Positions 27,997 to 35,384 of a stretch of 64,000 nt of DNA are shown here, piece after piece (the stretch's first letter is position 1; every line of letters starts with the position of its first letter). This DNA is from Streptomyces sp. GESEQ-4. GTDB taxonomy: Bacteria > Actinomycetota > Actinomycetes > Streptomycetales > Streptomycetaceae. The translations under genes and the position numbers were made by a program. The stretch is taken from positions 1 through 64,000 of the forward strand of contig NZ_JAFFSU010000007.1 of assembly GCF_017948455.1 (NCBI RefSeq). Reading direction: 5' to 3'. The notes under the pieces are model-generated. The model was given only the letters and a program-made list of their open reading frames with translations, was not told where the DNA came from and ran no database searches.

Positions 27997-28550
27997 ACTC
28001 CGGTGAGCTGTTGGAGCGTTCGCTCGCCTACGCGCTGGGGTGCGTGGCCGGGGTGGAGCGGGCGGCGCTGGGGCGTCGGACGCCGTGTGGGGAGTGGGAC
28101 CTGGAGGGTCTGCTCGGGCATCTCGGTGACTCGCTGGACGCGCTGCACGAGGGGCTGACCGGCGGGCGGATAGCGCTGGTGCCCACGCGTCCCGGAGCCG
28201 ACCCGGCGTGCGGTGTCCGCACGCGCGCGTGCGCGGTGCTCGGCGCCTGGGCGGCGTCCGGTCCCGGCGACCCGGTCCTGGTCGGCGAACGGCCGCTGGA
28301 CGTGCGGGTGATGGCGGCCGTGGGTGCCGTCGAGATCGCCGTGCACGGCTGGGACGTGGCCCAGGCCTGCGGGCGGCCACGGCACATTCCGGGCCTGCTC
28401 GCGCTCGATCTGCTGCCCGTCGCCCGGCATGTCGTGGCGGACGAGGACCGGGGAGTGCGGTTCGCCGCGCAGCTCGCCGTGCCCATGTCCGCGCGGCCGG
28501 AAGCACGGCTGCTGGCGTTCCTCGGGCGCCGCGATTCCTTTGGGGGGTGA
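27993..28550 (+). CDS. TIGR03086/mycothiol-dependent maleylpyruvate isomerase-like protein
   Basis: The 185-residue protein has the actinobacterial DinB-like pattern: TPCGEWDLEGLLGHLGDSLDAL near residue 30 and VGAVEIAVHGWDVAQACGRP near 110. The usual metal ligands in this fold are histidines; H43 in LLGHL and H118 in VHGWD are present. Some members use mycothiol; the reaction here is unknown. It overlaps the sigma remnant by four bases. ECF-SnoaL sigma genes are often followed by such a gene in actinobacteria, so the pair was probably one functional unit. Confidence 0.82.
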   Translation: MNSGELLERSLAYALGCVAGVERAALGRRTPCGEWDLEGLLGHLGDSLDALHEGLTGGRIALVPTRPGADPACGVRTRACAVLGAWAASGPGDPVLVGERPLDVRVMAAVGAVEIAVHGWDVAQACGRPRHIPGLLALDLLPVARHVVADEDRGVRFAAQLAVPMSARPEARLLAFLGRRDSFGG

Positions 28551-28625
28551 GCCCGGTCCGACGTACGGCGGCCGCGGCGTTCGCGCCGTCGCGCGGGGCC
28601 AGTTGAGGGGGTTGTGCGGTCCCGT

Positions 28626-28678
28626 CGCCCCCTTTATAGTCGTGGTGACTATTAGTTGCGCTGACCATAAAGGGGGCG
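28626..28678. promoter_or_regulatory. Nested palindromes, candidate operator of the Nudix regulator gene
   Basis: The inner palindrome ATAGTC-N5-GACTAT (28636-28652) is perfect. An outer pair, CGCCCCCTTTATAGTC (28626-28641) and GACCATAAAGGGGGCG (28663-28678), matches in 15 of 16 positions across 21 bases. The right arm ends seven bases before the GTG at 28686. Binding by the Nudix-winged-helix protein encoded immediately downstream would give autoregulation. The outer pair could also fold as RNA and hide the AGGGGG ribosome site. Confidence 0.6.
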
Positions 28679-28685
28679 AGCGGAC

Positions 28686-29414
28686 GTGACCGTGCCGACC
28701 GGCTACGACAAGTACGCGCACGAACCCTTCGCCGTCACCGTCGACCTCGCCGTCCTGACCCTGCGCGCGGGCGCACTGCATGTGCTGCTCGTCGAGCGCG
28801 GGCAGGAGCCGTACGCCGGACAGTGGGCGCTGCCCGGCGGCTTCGTACAGCCCGACGAGTCGGCGGAGACGGCGGCCCGGCGTGAACTCGCCGAGGAGAC
28901 CGGTCTGGTGGACGTCTCCGGGCTGCATCTGGAGCAGCTGCGGACCTACAGCGAGCCCGACCGCGATCCCCGGATGCGGGTCGTCTCCGTGGCGTTCGCG
29001 GCGCTGCTGCCGAACGCACCGGAGGCGCATGCGGGCAGCGACGCGGCGCAGGCGCGCTGGGTGGAATGCGACAGGGCACAGCCCCTCGCCTTCGATCACG
29101 ACCGCATCCTGGCCGACGCACAGGACCGCGTCGGCGCCAAGCTCGAGTACACCTGCCTCGCCACCGCCTTCTGCCCGCCCGAGTTCACCCTCGGCGAGCT
29201 GCGGCAGGTCTACGAGGCCGTGTGGGGCACCGCGCTGGACCGGCCCAACTTCCGGCGCAAGGTGCTCGCCACGCCGGGCTTCGTCGAACCCGTCCCCGGC
29301 GCCGCCCGCTTGACCGGTGGCCGCGGCAAACCGGCCGCGCTGTACCGCGCGGGCACCGCCACCGCCCTGCATCCGCCCCTCCTCCGACCGTCCCGGGAAG
29401 GACGCCCCGTATGA
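28686..29414 (+). CDS. NrtR-like regulator: Nudix domain plus winged helix
   Basis: The 242-residue protein starts with a Nudix domain (LPGGFVQPDE then RRELAEETG, residues about 50-75). It continues in the NrtR-type winged helix (FTLGELRQVYEAVW, then RPNFRRKVL). NrtR proteins sense ADP-ribose or related compounds and repress NAD-metabolism genes. The Nudix box keeps its glutamates, so hydrolysis is possible. The GTG has AGGGGG nine bases upstream. The stop overlaps the ADP-ribosylglycohydrolase start (ATGA). The operator-like palindromes just upstream support autoregulation. Confidence 0.87.
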   Translation: MTVPTGYDKYAHEPFAVTVDLAVLTLRAGALHVLLVERGQEPYAGQWALPGGFVQPDESAETAARRELAEETGLVDVSGLHLEQLRTYSEPDRDPRMRVVSVAFAALLPNAPEAHAGSDAAQARWVECDRAQPLAFDHDRILADAQDRVGAKLEYTCLATAFCPPEFTLGELRQVYEAVWGTALDRPNFRRKVLATPGFVEPVPGAARLTGGRGKPAALYRAGTATALHPPLLRPSREGRPV

Positions 29415-30430
29415 CCGCCACCACCGTCGCCAAGCGCGCCGCCACCGGAGCCCTCACCGGACTCGCCCTCGGTGACGCGCTCGGCTTTCCCACCGAGTTC
29501 GACGACGTGCCGTCGATCCTCGCCAAGTTCGGCCCCTGGCGGGAGATGGGGCTGCCGAAGCCCGCGATCGTCACGGACGACACGCAGATGACGCTGGCGT
29601 TGGGGAAGGGGTTGCGGACGGCGATGGACCGGGGAGTGCTGGAGCCGTCGGCGATGGCCGAGTCGGTGCGGCAGGAGTTCATCGCCTGGAACCGCTCCCC
29701 GGAGAACAACCGGGCGCCCGGCAACACCTGCATCCGGGCGTGTGTCCTGCTGGAGGGCGACCGCCCTTGGCAGCAGGCCAGCCAGATCGACTCCAAGGGC
29801 TGCGGCGCCAACATGCGCGTGGCGCCCCTCGGTCTCATCGTCGGCCTCAGCGACGAACAGCGCGCGGGCGCCGCCCAGTTGCAGTCCGCACTCACCCACG
29901 GCCACCCGACGGCGCTGGCCGCGTCCGACCTCACCGCGCACGCCGTACGACTGCTGGCGCAGGGCGCCGAGCCGACCGGACTGGTCGGGCTGCTGCGCTC
30001 GTACGCCTTGGAGCACCGCTCCACGTACCACCACCGCTGGCTCGGCGACCTGTGGACGCGCGGCCAGGACCCGACGGCCGAGCAGTTCATCGGGCGCGGC
30101 TGGGACGAGTGCCTGGCGATGCTCGACCGCCTCCAGGACGCCGTACGGACCGTGTCGCCCGAGACCGACCCGTGCCTGGCCACCGGTGCGGGCTGGATCG
30201 CCGAAGAAGCCCTGGCGACTGGGCTGTTGTGCTTCCTGCTCTTCGTCGACGAACCCCTGACCGCCCTGCGCCGCGCCGCCTGTTCCTCCGGCGACTCGGA
30301 CTCCATCGCCTGCCTCGCGGGCGCGTTCGCCGGGGCATACCTCGGCGCCGACGCATGGCCCACGGAATGGGCCGACCGCATCGAGTACCGAGGCGACCTG
30401 CTGACCCTCGGGGCCCTCTGGGACGCTTGA
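29411..30430 (+). CDS. ADP-ribosylglycohydrolase (DraG family)
   Basis: The 339-residue cytosolic enzyme has the DraG motifs: TGLALGDALGFPTEF at the start, TDDTQMTLALG with the metal-binding aspartates near residue 57, and SSGDSDSIACLAGAFAGAYLG near the end, with the second metal site. Such enzymes remove ADP-ribose from proteins or nucleic acids, or split ADP-ribosyl compounds. It is translationally coupled to the NrtR-like gene and followed three bases later by a broken nucleotidyltransferase. The trio suggests turnover of ADP-ribose-modified molecules. Confidence 0.9.
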   Translation: MTATTVAKRAATGALTGLALGDALGFPTEFDDVPSILAKFGPWREMGLPKPAIVTDDTQMTLALGKGLRTAMDRGVLEPSAMAESVRQEFIAWNRSPENNRAPGNTCIRACVLLEGDRPWQQASQIDSKGCGANMRVAPLGLIVGLSDEQRAGAAQLQSALTHGHPTALAASDLTAHAVRLLAQGAEPTGLVGLLRSYALEHRSTYHHRWLGDLWTRGQDPTAEQFIGRGWDECLAMLDRLQDAVRTVSPETDPCLATGAGWIAEEALATGLLCFLLFVDEPLTALRRAACSSGDSDSIACLAGAFAGAYLGADAWPTEWADRIEYRGDLLTLGALWDA

Positions 30431-30433
30431 CCC

Positions 30434-31103
30434 ATGATCGACGCCCTGGACATCGACCTGACACCCGTGGTGGCCGAACAGCCCGACCCGCTGCTGTTCG
30501 CCACCGTCTCCGGCGCGCACCTGTACGGCTTCCCGTCCCGCGACTCGGACGTGGACCTACGGGGCGTGCACCTGCTCCCGGCCGCCGATCTGGTCGGACT
30601 GCGGGAGCGCTGAAGCAGCTCCTCTCGCCGCTCGTCGTGCACACCACCGACGCCCACCGCGAACTCGCCTCCCTCGCCCCCGGCGTCCTCACCAGCCACC
30701 ACGCCCACCACTACCGGGCCCGCCGCGGAGCGGCTGATGTCAACGTGCGGTGACGCAGTGGCGGCTGTTCGAGAAGACCGGCGAACTCAAGCCGCTGCTC
30801 TACACGTTCCGTGTGCTGCTCACCGGCATCCAGCTGATGCGCAGCGGCGAGGTGCAGGCTCATCTGCCCACGCTCCTCGGGGAGATCGCCGAGGCACCGG
30901 CCTACGTGCCGGAGCTGATCACGGCGAAGGCGGAACAGGAGCACGGGGTGGCCGATGCCGCCCTGCACGCGCGCGTGCAGGGCGACATCGAGCGGCTGCA
31001 TGGTGTGCTGGACGAGGCGCAGGCAGGGTCAGTCCTGCCCGATGCTCCGGCCGTGTACGACGCCCTGCACGAGCTCGTCGTACGGATCCGGCTGGAGGGC
31101 TGA
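30434..31103 (+). pseudogene. Broken RlaP/COG3541-type nucleotidyltransferase
   Basis: Three pieces of one gene lie in three frames. Piece 1 (30434-30613) starts MIDALDIDLTPVV and has the polymerase-beta active site SGAHLYGFPSRDSDVDLRG, then stops. Piece 2 (about 30610-30753) has QLLSPLVVHTTDAHREL and LTSHHAHHYR, then diverges into unrelated residues. Piece 3 (30750-31103) resumes TQWRLFEKTGELKPLLYTFR and runs to the natural end. Roughly 30 residues are missing between pieces 1 and 2, and about 33 bases of foreign or scrambled sequence lie between 2 and 3. The catalytic fragment survives alone, so activity is doubtful. The tail overlaps the next gene by 75 bases. Confidence 0.8.
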
Positions 31104-31772
31104 CGTACGGCGGACGCGGATGAGGAAGTCCTCGACGCGCCGGCGGTCCGGTTCGGCGGGCAGTGGGCTGTGCCGGTACGCCTCGTCCGTCTCGGTCGCC
31201 AGGCGGGTCATCCAGGACTCGACCTCGGGCCAGGGGACCTCACCGCGTTTCACCGCCAGCAGTGGTTCGCGGCCGTCGCCGACGTCGATCGTGAGCTCGC
31301 CCGTGCGCAGCAGGTCGCGGACGCTCATCAGCAGGCGCAGCAGATGCATGGCGTGCTTCCAGCGCGGGGCGCCGTGATTGCGGACGTCGGCTTCGAGCTT
31401 GTGGCGCTGGCCCAGGGCGTACCGGGCGAAGGTCTCGTGGGCCTGGCGGGAGAGGAACGCGCCGCGCAGGGCGATCAGCTCGCGGCCCGTGTCGTCGGCG
31501 TACTCCACGAGCGGGGAGTGCAGGCACTCCAGGACGTTCGGATTGGCGCGCAGGGCCAGCTCGCAGAAGCGCTCCAGCTCCCAGCTGAACTGCTCCTCGG
31601 CCGGCCCGTCCACATGCGTCGGCGGCTTCTCGAAGCGCCAGAACAGGGCAGTGGGGGCCACGAACACGCCACGGCGGTCGGTGTCGCTGCCGTCCGTGGC
31701 CAGGCCGAAGGCGCGCGAACCCATCACGCAGGAGTAGATCGTGTGGTCGCGCACCAGGGCCTCGGGCTGCAT
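31029..31772 (-). CDS. RlaP-type nucleotidyltransferase
   Basis: The 247-residue protein has the polymerase-beta-type active site GSRAFGLATDGSDTDRRG (residues about 17-35) and the helical LECLHSPLVEYADDTGREL and RWKHAMHLLRLLMSVRDLL segments. This resembles COG3541/RlaP proteins, which comparative genomics links to RNA repair systems with ligases and ADP-ribosylglycohydrolases. The ATG at 31772 starts the conserved part (MQPEALVRDHTIYSCVMGSR). It is the intact relative of the broken gene opposite, converging on it with a 75-base overlap. Confidence 0.82.
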   Translation of the reverse strand: MQPEALVRDHTIYSCVMGSRAFGLATDGSDTDRRGVFVAPTALFWRFEKPPTHVDGPAEEQFSWELERFCELALRANPNVLECLHSPLVEYADDTGRELIALRGAFLSRQAHETFARYALGQRHKLEADVRNHGAPRWKHAMHLLRLLMSVRDLLRTGELTIDVGDGREPLLAVKRGEVPWPEVESWMTRLATETDEAYRHSPLPAEPDRRRVEDFLIRVRRTSALQPDPYDELVQGVVHGRSIGQD

Positions 31773-31794
31773 GCCCGGCAGCGTACGCGGCGGT

Positions 31795-32202
31795 TCACGC
31801 CAGGCGGATCGAATTTCCGTCCACGGTGAGCTGCTTCTCGGGCAGCGCCTTCGTCGCCGGGGGATTCTGCACCGAGCCGTCCTCGATGCTGAACTTGCTG
31901 CCGTGGCAGGAGCAGTTGATGGTGCCACCCGAGACGCTCGCCACCGGGCACTGCTGGTGGGTGCAGATGTTCGAGAAGGCCTTGAAGTCGCCTTCCTTGG
32001 GCTGGGTCACGACGACCTTCTCGTCCTTGAAGATCGTGCCGCCGCCGACCGGGATGTCGGACGTCTTCGCCAGCTCCTGACCGGGGGAGGCGTTCTCCTC
32101 GGAGGAGTCGCCCCCGTCGTCGCCGTACTCACTGCAGCCCACGAGAAGCGCCGCCGCGCCCGTGGCGAGGAGCACCGTGCGCCGGGTCGGGTCAGGGGTC
32201 AT
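31795..32202 (-). CDS. Tat-exported Rieske [2Fe-2S] lipoprotein
   Basis: The 135-residue protein has a twin-arginine start (PTRRTVLLATGAAALLVGC) whose LVGC is a good lipobox, so it should be exported folded and anchored outside the membrane. A Ser/Glu/Asp linker leads to a Rieske domain with CTHQQCPV and CSCHGSKF. These supply the two cysteine and two histidine ligands and the stabilising disulfide. It carries electrons outside the cytoplasmic membrane. The ATG overlaps the stop of the membrane protein gene upstream (ATGA), implying a shared complex. Confidence 0.9.
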   Translation of the reverse strand: MTPDPTRRTVLLATGAAALLVGCSEYGDDGGDSSEENASPGQELAKTSDIPVGGGTIFKDEKVVVTQPKEGDFKAFSNICTHQQCPVASVSGGTINCSCHGSKFSIEDGSVQNPPATKALPEKQLTVDGNSIRLA

Positions 32203-32783
32203 GTCGTCACTCCGAAGGTGCGGAAGAACCAGAGGGCGGAGGTCAGCCAGACGATCGTCAGGACGGTGAGGACAAGCCCGCCGACGATCGGCAGCAGCCA
32301 GTTGGGGAGGCGCTCCGAACGGAGCAGCAGCATCTTGGCACTGAAAGCACCGAAGAAGAAGCAACCCAGGAGGGAGTGCCACAAAACCCTCGTTTCGTAC
32401 GTCTGATAGCCCAGCGCATACAGGCAGTGCACCGCAACCGGAACCGACACCAAAAACGCCACCCGCCCCGACCAGCGGTGCAGCGCCGACGACCAGCCGG
32501 GGCCCGGCAGCCTGCCGTACACCATCAGCGCCGAGACGACCTGGACGAGCGCGAAGAAGATCGCCGCCGTCGCCAGCCACGACTTCACCGCCCCCGTGCT
32601 GCTGAAACCGGCGAGATTGAAGGCGATCCCCGCCGGGTCGTGGACCTTGCCGTACACCCCCAGGCCGACCGCCACCGCGGCGGCGACCAGCGCCGGCACC
32701 AGATAGCGGGCCGGGTGCGGGCGGCCGTGGCCGGGATCGGGCGAGGGAAAGTCCTGGGTGGCGGCGTTCGGGTCGACGGTCAT
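32199..32783 (-). CDS. Four- to five-helix membrane protein (DUF6529-like), possible haem protein
   Basis: The 194-residue protein has membrane segments near residues 28-45, 67-90, 105-125, 133-155 and 163-188. Histidines sit at helix ends: H102 in ALHRWSGR, H119 in VAVHCLYALG and H136 in VLWHSLLG. The pattern recalls haem-b-binding helical bundles such as cytochrome b561 or ferric reductases; haem binding is an inference. It is translationally coupled to the Rieske lipoprotein, so the pair may pass electrons between the membrane and the outside. Confidence 0.8.
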   Translation of the reverse strand: MTVDPNAATQDFPSPDPGHGRPHPARYLVPALVAAAVAVGLGVYGKVHDPAGIAFNLAGFSSTGAVKSWLATAAIFFALVQVVSALMVYGRLPGPGWSSALHRWSGRVAFLVSVPVAVHCLYALGYQTYETRVLWHSLLGCFFFGAFSAKMLLLRSERLPNWLLPIVGGLVLTVLTIVWLTSALWFFRTFGVTT

Positions 32784-32804
32784 GCTCGACTCCCGGGAGC
32801 AGGG

Positions 32805-32846
32805 GATCAGGGGGTGACAGGCCGGGATCAGGGGGTGACAGGCCGG
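32805..32846. repeat. 21-base tandem duplication at the 3' end of the 33487 gene
   Basis: The unit GATCAGGGGGTGACAGGCCGG occurs twice without a gap (32805-32825, 32826-32846; the unit is one base over twenty, so only the pattern is given by these positions). The right copy contains the final codons and stop of the minus-strand gene, and the left copy repeats them beyond the stop. Confidence 0.85.
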
Positions 32847-33487
32847 GCCGTGAGCTGCTCTCCGTCGACCGTCACCGCACCGGTCTCCGGGTCGATCCGT
32901 GGTGCGGGGGAGGGCTCTCCGTCGCGGTTGAGGATGCCGACCTGCTGCGTGCCGCCCTGCCGTACGATCCAGCCGCCGTCGACGTCGGTGCCGCCCGCCC
33001 TGCCGGTCGCCCGGTACAGCCCGTCCGGCTTCTTGGCCCGGTCGGCGGTGAAGTCGTAGTGCCCGCCGTCGATGTCGACGGTGCCGCTGATCTGCTTGCC
33101 CTCCAGGGTGCCGTTCAGCTTCGCGCCGTTCTTGCCGGTGAGCCGCATGGTGCCGTCGTCCTCGACGTCGCCCTTCAGCCACGACTCCTTGTCGCGGCCG
33201 TCGCAGAAATACGCGACCGCCTTGCCGTCACGCAGGGAGACGGCGACGGAGGCGGAGTCGTCCGTCGTGCGGCCCGTGTAGTCGGCATCGGGCACGGGCG
33301 TCCGGGACGGTGTGGGGGAGGGGGACGCGGTCGTCTTCGTGGGCGCCGGGGAGGCCTTCGGCGAAGGGGACTCCTCCGTGTACGAGGACGAGGCGCTCTT
33401 CGACCCCGTCGTCGCGTTGAGCGACAGCATGAAGAAGCCGAGCACCAGTCCCGCGAGCAGAGTGAACAGTGGTCCGGAACGCTTCAT
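32828..33487 (-). CDS. Membrane-anchored protein with Ser/Pro/Thr stalk, unknown function
   Basis: The 219-residue protein has one N-terminal membrane segment (LFTLLAGLVLGFFMLSLNA), then a roughly 50-residue Ser/Pro/Thr/Lys stalk, then a beta-rich domain of about 130 residues (for example SVAVSLRDGKAVAYFCDG and KLNGTLEGKQISGTVDI). The topology is out-facing. The domain is not one I can name. GGGGAGG lies seven bases before the ATG at 33487. It precedes the DUF6529/Rieske pair on the same strand with a 44-base gap, so it may belong to the same unit. Confidence 0.82.
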   Translation of the reverse strand: MKRSGPLFTLLAGLVLGFFMLSLNATTGSKSASSSYTEESPSPKASPAPTKTTASPSPTPSRTPVPDADYTGRTTDDSASVAVSLRDGKAVAYFCDGRDKESWLKGDVEDDGTMRLTGKNGAKLNGTLEGKQISGTVDIDGGHYDFTADRAKKPDGLYRATGRAGGTDVDGGWIVRQGGTQQVGILNRDGEPSPAPRIDPETGAVTVDGEQLTARPVTP

Positions 33488-33716
33488 GACGGGCCTCCCC
33501 CGAGGCGGGCTTCCCGCCCCATGAGAGCGGACCCGACGGCCGGCGTCCAGAGGCGCACAGGGGTGTTGTGACCGCAAGTAGCGAAATGGGGACGTTCACG
33601 TGACATTGTCAGGGTCTGGTGCCCACGTCTCAGCGGGCGGGCGCGGCGCACCCGCGCGACCCGGGCTGACTAGGCTGGACGGACCAACGATCCGTACATC
33701 AGCAAGGAGCCAAGCC

Positions 33717-34079
33717 GTGGCGGTACGAGCGGTCCGAGGCGCCGTCCAACTCGAGGTGGACGAGGCTGGCCACATGGACGAGCAGGTCGGAGCCCTGCTT
33801 ACCGCCGTCCTGGAGCGGAACGACCTCACCGCGGACGACCTGATCAGCATCTGGTTCACGGCCACGCCCGACCTGCACTGCGACTTCCCGGCCGCCGCCG
33901 CCCGCAAGCTCGGCATCGTCGACGTACCGCTGATCTGCGCGCAGGAACTGGACATCCAGGGCGCCATGCCGCGAGTCGTCCGTGTCCTCGCGCACATCGA
34001 GTCCGACAAGCCCCGCGCCGACATCGCGCACGTCTACCTCGGCGCCGCGGGCGCCCTGCGCAAGGACATCGCCCAGTGA
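33717..34079 (+). CDS. aroH: Chorismate mutase, AroH type
   Basis: The 120-residue protein has the trimeric AroH pattern of Bacillus: AVRAVRGAVQLEVDEAGHM, LLTAVLERNDLTADDLISIWFTATPDL and the C-terminal RVLAHIESDKPRADIAHVYL. It converts chorismate to prephenate in the cytosol. The GTG has AAGGAG seven bases upstream. The stop overlaps the prephenate dehydrogenase start (GTGA), so two consecutive tyrosine-pathway enzymes are coupled. Confidence 0.92.
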   Translation: MAVRAVRGAVQLEVDEAGHMDEQVGALLTAVLERNDLTADDLISIWFTATPDLHCDFPAAAARKLGIVDVPLICAQELDIQGAMPRVVRVLAHIESDKPRADIAHVYLGAAGALRKDIAQ

Positions 34080-35161
34080 GGACCGCACTCGTCATCGGCA
34101 CCGGCCTCATCGGCACCTCCGCCGCCCTGGCCCTGGCCAAGCGGGGTGTCGTCGTCCACCTCGCCGACCACGATCCGGAGCAGGCCCGTACGGCGGCCGC
34201 GCTCGGCGCCGGCTCGGACGAGGTGCCCGAGGGCCCCGTCGACCTCGCGATCGTCGCCGCCCCGCCCGCCCATGTGGCCGGCGTGCTCGCCGACGCCATG
34301 CGCCGGGGCGTGGCCCGCGGCTACCTCGACGTGGCCAGCGTCAAGGGCGGCCCACGCCGCGAGCTGGAAGCGCTCGGTCTCAACCTGTCGCCGTACATCG
34401 GCACCCACCCCATGTCCGGCCGTGAGAAGTCCGGCCCGCTGGCCGCGACCGGCGACCTCTTCGAGGGCCGCCCCTGGGTGCTCACGCCGACCCGGGACAC
34501 CGACACCGAGGTGCTGAACCTCGCCCTGGAGCTGGTCTCGCACTGCCGCGCCGTGCCGGTCGTCATGGACGCCGACGCCCACGACCGCGCCGTCGCCCTG
34601 GTCTCCCACATGCCCCACCTGGTCTCCAGCATGGTCGCCGCGCGTCTGGAGAACGCCGACGAGGCGGCCGTACGGCTGTGTGGGCAGGGCATCCGCGATG
34701 TGACCCGGATCGCCGCGTCCGACCCCGGCATGTGGATCGACATCCTCTCCGCGAACCCGGGTCCGGTCGCCGACCTCCTCGCGGACGTCTCCGCCGACCT
34801 CGACGAGACGGTCCGCGCCCTGCGCGCCCTGCAGTCCTCCGACGACGCCAAGCGCCGCGAGGGCACCGCCGGCATCGAGGACGTCCTGCGCCGGGGCAAC
34901 GCCGGCCAGGTCCGGGTCCCCGGCAAGCACGGCGCCGCGCCGCAGGTGTACGAGGTCGTGGTCGTCCTCATCGACGACCAGCCCGGACAGCTGGCCCGCA
35001 TCTTCGCCGACGCGGGACGGGCCGGGGTCAACATCGAGGACGTACGGATCGAGCACGCGACCGGGCAGCAGGCCGGTCTCATGCAGCTGATGGTGCAGCC
35101 GCAGGCGGCCCCCGTACTGACGGCGGCGCTGCGGGAACGGGGCTGGGCGATCCGTCAGTAA
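34076..35161 (+). CDS. tyrA: Prephenate dehydrogenase
   Basis: The enzyme oxidises and decarboxylates prephenate to 4-hydroxyphenylpyruvate for tyrosine synthesis. The 361 residues hold an NAD(P)-binding motif (VIGTGLIGTSAALAL), the catalytic region GTHPMSGREKSGP with the histidine, and a C-terminal ACT domain (VVVLIDDQPGQLARIFADAG). The ACT domain points to feedback control by an amino acid, most likely tyrosine. It is coupled to aroH. The gene is followed by a repeat copy and then cmk. Confidence 0.93.
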   Translation: MRTALVIGTGLIGTSAALALAKRGVVVHLADHDPEQARTAAALGAGSDEVPEGPVDLAIVAAPPAHVAGVLADAMRRGVARGYLDVASVKGGPRRELEALGLNLSPYIGTHPMSGREKSGPLAATGDLFEGRPWVLTPTRDTDTEVLNLALELVSHCRAVPVVMDADAHDRAVALVSHMPHLVSSMVAARLENADEAAVRLCGQGIRDVTRIAASDPGMWIDILSANPGPVADLLADVSADLDETVRALRALQSSDDAKRREGTAGIEDVLRRGNAGQVRVPGKHGAAPQVYEVVVVLIDDQPGQLARIFADAGRAGVNIEDVRIEHATGQQAGLMQLMVQPQAAPVLTAALRERGWAIRQ

Positions 35162-35179
35162 GTCGGATGCGGTTCTGCA

Positions 35180-35219
35180 GCGCCCCGTCACGGGCGCGGG
35201 GAACTGCGCGACAAGCCAC
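35180..35219 (-). repeat. Interspersed intergenic repeat, copy 3, with hairpin
   Basis: The core is in reverse orientation (35192-35219, ending GCGCGACAAGCCAC). The hairpin GCGCCC (35180-35185)/GGGCGC (35192-35197) abuts it. It lies just after tyrA. Confidence 0.78.
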
Positions 35220-35322
35220 GACGCAGCCGCAGACGACAGACAGCCCAGGCCCCGCGGCGCACCCTCGGCACAACCCGCAGAGCGCACCGTGGGCCGGACG
35301 AGTGACCCGAACCCAGTAACCT

Positions 35323-35350
35323 TGTGCGGGGCACGATCGCGCCCCGCACA
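35323..35350 (+). other. Hairpin in the cmk leader
   Basis: TGTGCGGGGC and GCCCCGCACA form ten perfect pairs around ACGATCGC, 35 bases before the cmk start. It follows a TAACCT hexamer (35317-35322) that could be a -10 box. It could be an attenuator or an upstream terminator. Confidence 0.45.
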
Positions 35351-35384
35351 CTCCCACCGCACCGCACCAGGAAGGTGTCCATCC

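Noticed and set aside
26328..29372. A 1014-codon open frame on the minus strand
   Set aside because: It runs antisense to rluB, the sigma remnant, TIGR03086 and Nudix genes. The translation is arginine-, glycine- and alanine-rich without any family motif. Long antisense frames are a by-product of very high GC.
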